Shown here: positions 63,024 to 64,000 of the stretch, piece by piece | Layout: every line of letters starts with the position of its first letter | Numbering within the stretch: position 1 is the stretch's first letter | Assembly (NCBI RefSeq): GCF_904846715.1 | Contig: NZ_CAJHBU010000007.1 | Span: forward strand, 62,001 to 126,000 | From: Psychrobacter vallis | Lineage (GTDB): Bacteria > Pseudomonadota > Gammaproteobacteria > Pseudomonadales > Moraxellaceae | Direction: 5' to 3' | Length of the DNA stretch: 64,000 bases | Position numbers and translations under genes: made by a program | Notes under the pieces: model-generated | What the model saw: only the letters and a program-made list of their open reading frames with translations | Told to the model about the DNA's origin: nothing | The model's database searches: none

Positions 63024-64000
63024 ATGGAAACTTTTGACTTTTTAATGCACGGTTTTTCCGTAGCCACTTTACCCAAAAATTTACTGATCGCCCTTATTGG
63101 TGCCTTTATTGGTACTGTCGTGGGTATGTTACCAGGCCTTGGCCCTATCAACGGTGTGGCGATACTATTACCTTTTGCCTTTGCTCTCGGTCTGCCACCA
63201 GAGAGTGCGCTGATCTTACTGGCGGCTGTTTATCTTGGTTGTGAATATGGTGGCCGTATTTCTGCCATTCTACTCAACGTACCTGGATCTGCCGCAGCGG
63301 TGATGACCTCATTGGATGGTAACCCTCTTGCAATACAAGGCAAAGCAGGTATTGCCTTGTCCATCTCTGCGGTTGCCTCGTTTATTGGTTCGACGATTGC
63401 AACTATCGGTGTGGTTTTATTCGCCCCTCTATTGGCAAAATGGGCGATATCTTTTGGTCCTGCTGAATACTTCGTATTGATGGTATTCGCGATTTGCTGT
63501 TTGAGTGGTTTGGTCGGTGATCAACCGATTAAGACGGCCGTATCAGCCTTGATTGGTCTAGGCCTTGCGACTGTTGGTGTTGATGCGGTCACAGGTATAT
63601 ATCGCTATACTTTTGATTCAGTTAATTTATCTGATGGTATCCAATTTACAACCATCGTTATTGGTTTCTTCAGTGTTAGTGAAATCTTGATTTTGCTCGA
63701 AAGAACCAGTACGGGTGGTAAAATAGTTGCGCAAGGTAAGCGTAGCTTATTTAACATGAAAGAGTTCCTCTTCACCATTGGTGCCATGTTACGTAGTGGC
63801 GCAATGGGTTTCTTCGTTGGTATCCTACCTGGTGCAGGCGCAACTATTGCGAGTGCGATGACCTACGCTAGTGAACGTAAAATTGCTGGCGATAGCGGTA
63901 AGTTCGGTGAAGGCGATCTTCGTGGTTTGGCATCTCCAGAAGCAGCTAACAATGCGTCAGCGTGTGGCTCATTCGTGCCAATGTTGACCTTGGGTGTGCC
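63024..64000 (+). CDS. tctA: Tripartite tricarboxylate transporter large membrane subunit (3' end outside window)
   Basis: Open to the last base; about 325 of roughly 500 residues are visible. ATG 63024 reads [19 protein letters not shown]. Diagnostic TctA phrases: [72 protein letters not shown] and [23 protein letters not shown]. It forms the conduction pathway with TctB. Order tctC-tctB-tctA is the common one. Confidence 0.93.
   Translation, partial: METFDFLMHGFSVATLPKNLLIALIGAFIGTVVGMLPGLGPINGVAILLPFAFALGLPPESALILLAAVYLGCEYGGRISAILLNVPGSAAAVMTSLDGNPLAIQGKAGIALSISAVASFIGSTIATIGVVLFAPLLAKWAISFGPAEYFVLMVFAICCLSGLVGDQPIKTAVSALIGLGLATVGVDAVTGIYRYTFDSVNLSDGIQFTTIVIGFFSVSEILILLERTSTGGKIVAQGKRSLFNMKEFLFTIGAMLRSGAMGFFVGILPGAGATIASAMTYASERKIAGDSGKFGEGDLRGLASPEAANNASACGSFVPMLTLGV

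Overview
The window looks like a chromosomal segment of a Psychrobacter-type gammaproteobacterium (Moraxellaceae). This rests on three things: the malonate operon has the Acinetobacter order mdcLMACDEGBH, the division/cell-wall (dcw) cluster is cut down to rsmH-ftsL-ftsI-murE-murF-mraY, and the protein sequences have the Moraxellaceae feel. The genus is inferred from family resemblance; no 16S gene is present. There is no prophage, no CRISPR array and no intact transposase. Accessory DNA comes as short inserts between housekeeping blocks.

Layout. 1-3.3 kb: the end of a sugar-acid catabolic operon (MFS permease, AraD1-type dehydratase, alpha-ketoglutarate-semialdehyde dehydrogenase). 3.3-7.6 kb: an accessory stretch with a remnant of an AtoE short-chain fatty acid transporter, two orphan lipoproteins, an EamA exporter and a 276-bp element with terminal inverted repeats. 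7.8-17 kb: a minus-strand malonate operon (madL, madM, mdcA, C, D, E, G, B, H, then a TauE/SafE permease) facing a GntR/FCD regulator with tandem palindromic operators. 17.3-20.5 kb: a small unknown protein, an ArsO-like flavoprotein, a PepSY protein and rlmA. 20.6-29.2 kb: the dcw block. 29.4-35.6 kb: gltX, two orphan genes, tRNA-Ala(GGC) and tRNA-Glu(TTC), a LysE exporter and two tandem nucleotidyltransferases. 35.7-45.8 kb: acnA, a YdjM-like membrane protein, ychJ, an ATPase-PIN nuclease pair, a class II amidotransferase, a DUF2007 protein, an enlarged homoserine kinase and hisF. 46-53.7 kb: ribH, nusB, thiL, pgpA, glmU, glmS and truC. 53.9-58.6 kb: small accessory genes, a second TauE/SafE permease and a methionine-synthesis operon (mesX, mesD, flavin reductase) with a MetR-type site. 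58.8-64 kb: a GntR/UTRA regulator, a MatC-type carboxylate carrier and tctC-tctB-tctA, cut by the window end.

How the parts work together. The mdc genes form a complete self-sufficient malonate system: uptake (MadLM), cofactor synthesis and attachment (MdcB, MdcG), priming (MdcH), acyl transfer (MdcA), carrier (MdcC) and decarboxylation (MdcDE). The carboxylate carriers at the right end are independent. The dcw genes form one transcription unit from FtsL to MraY, with RsmH upstream.

The most promising undescribed items are (a) the two-gene ATPase + PIN-domain module at 40.6-42.3 kb, which has the architecture of an ATPase-sensor/nuclease-effector defence system; (b) a dispersed family of roughly 65-80 bp hairpins with at least four copies here, two of which share extended flanks; (c) a homoserine kinase carrying an extra C-terminal domain; and (d) the compact TIR-bounded element at 6.2-6.5 kb.
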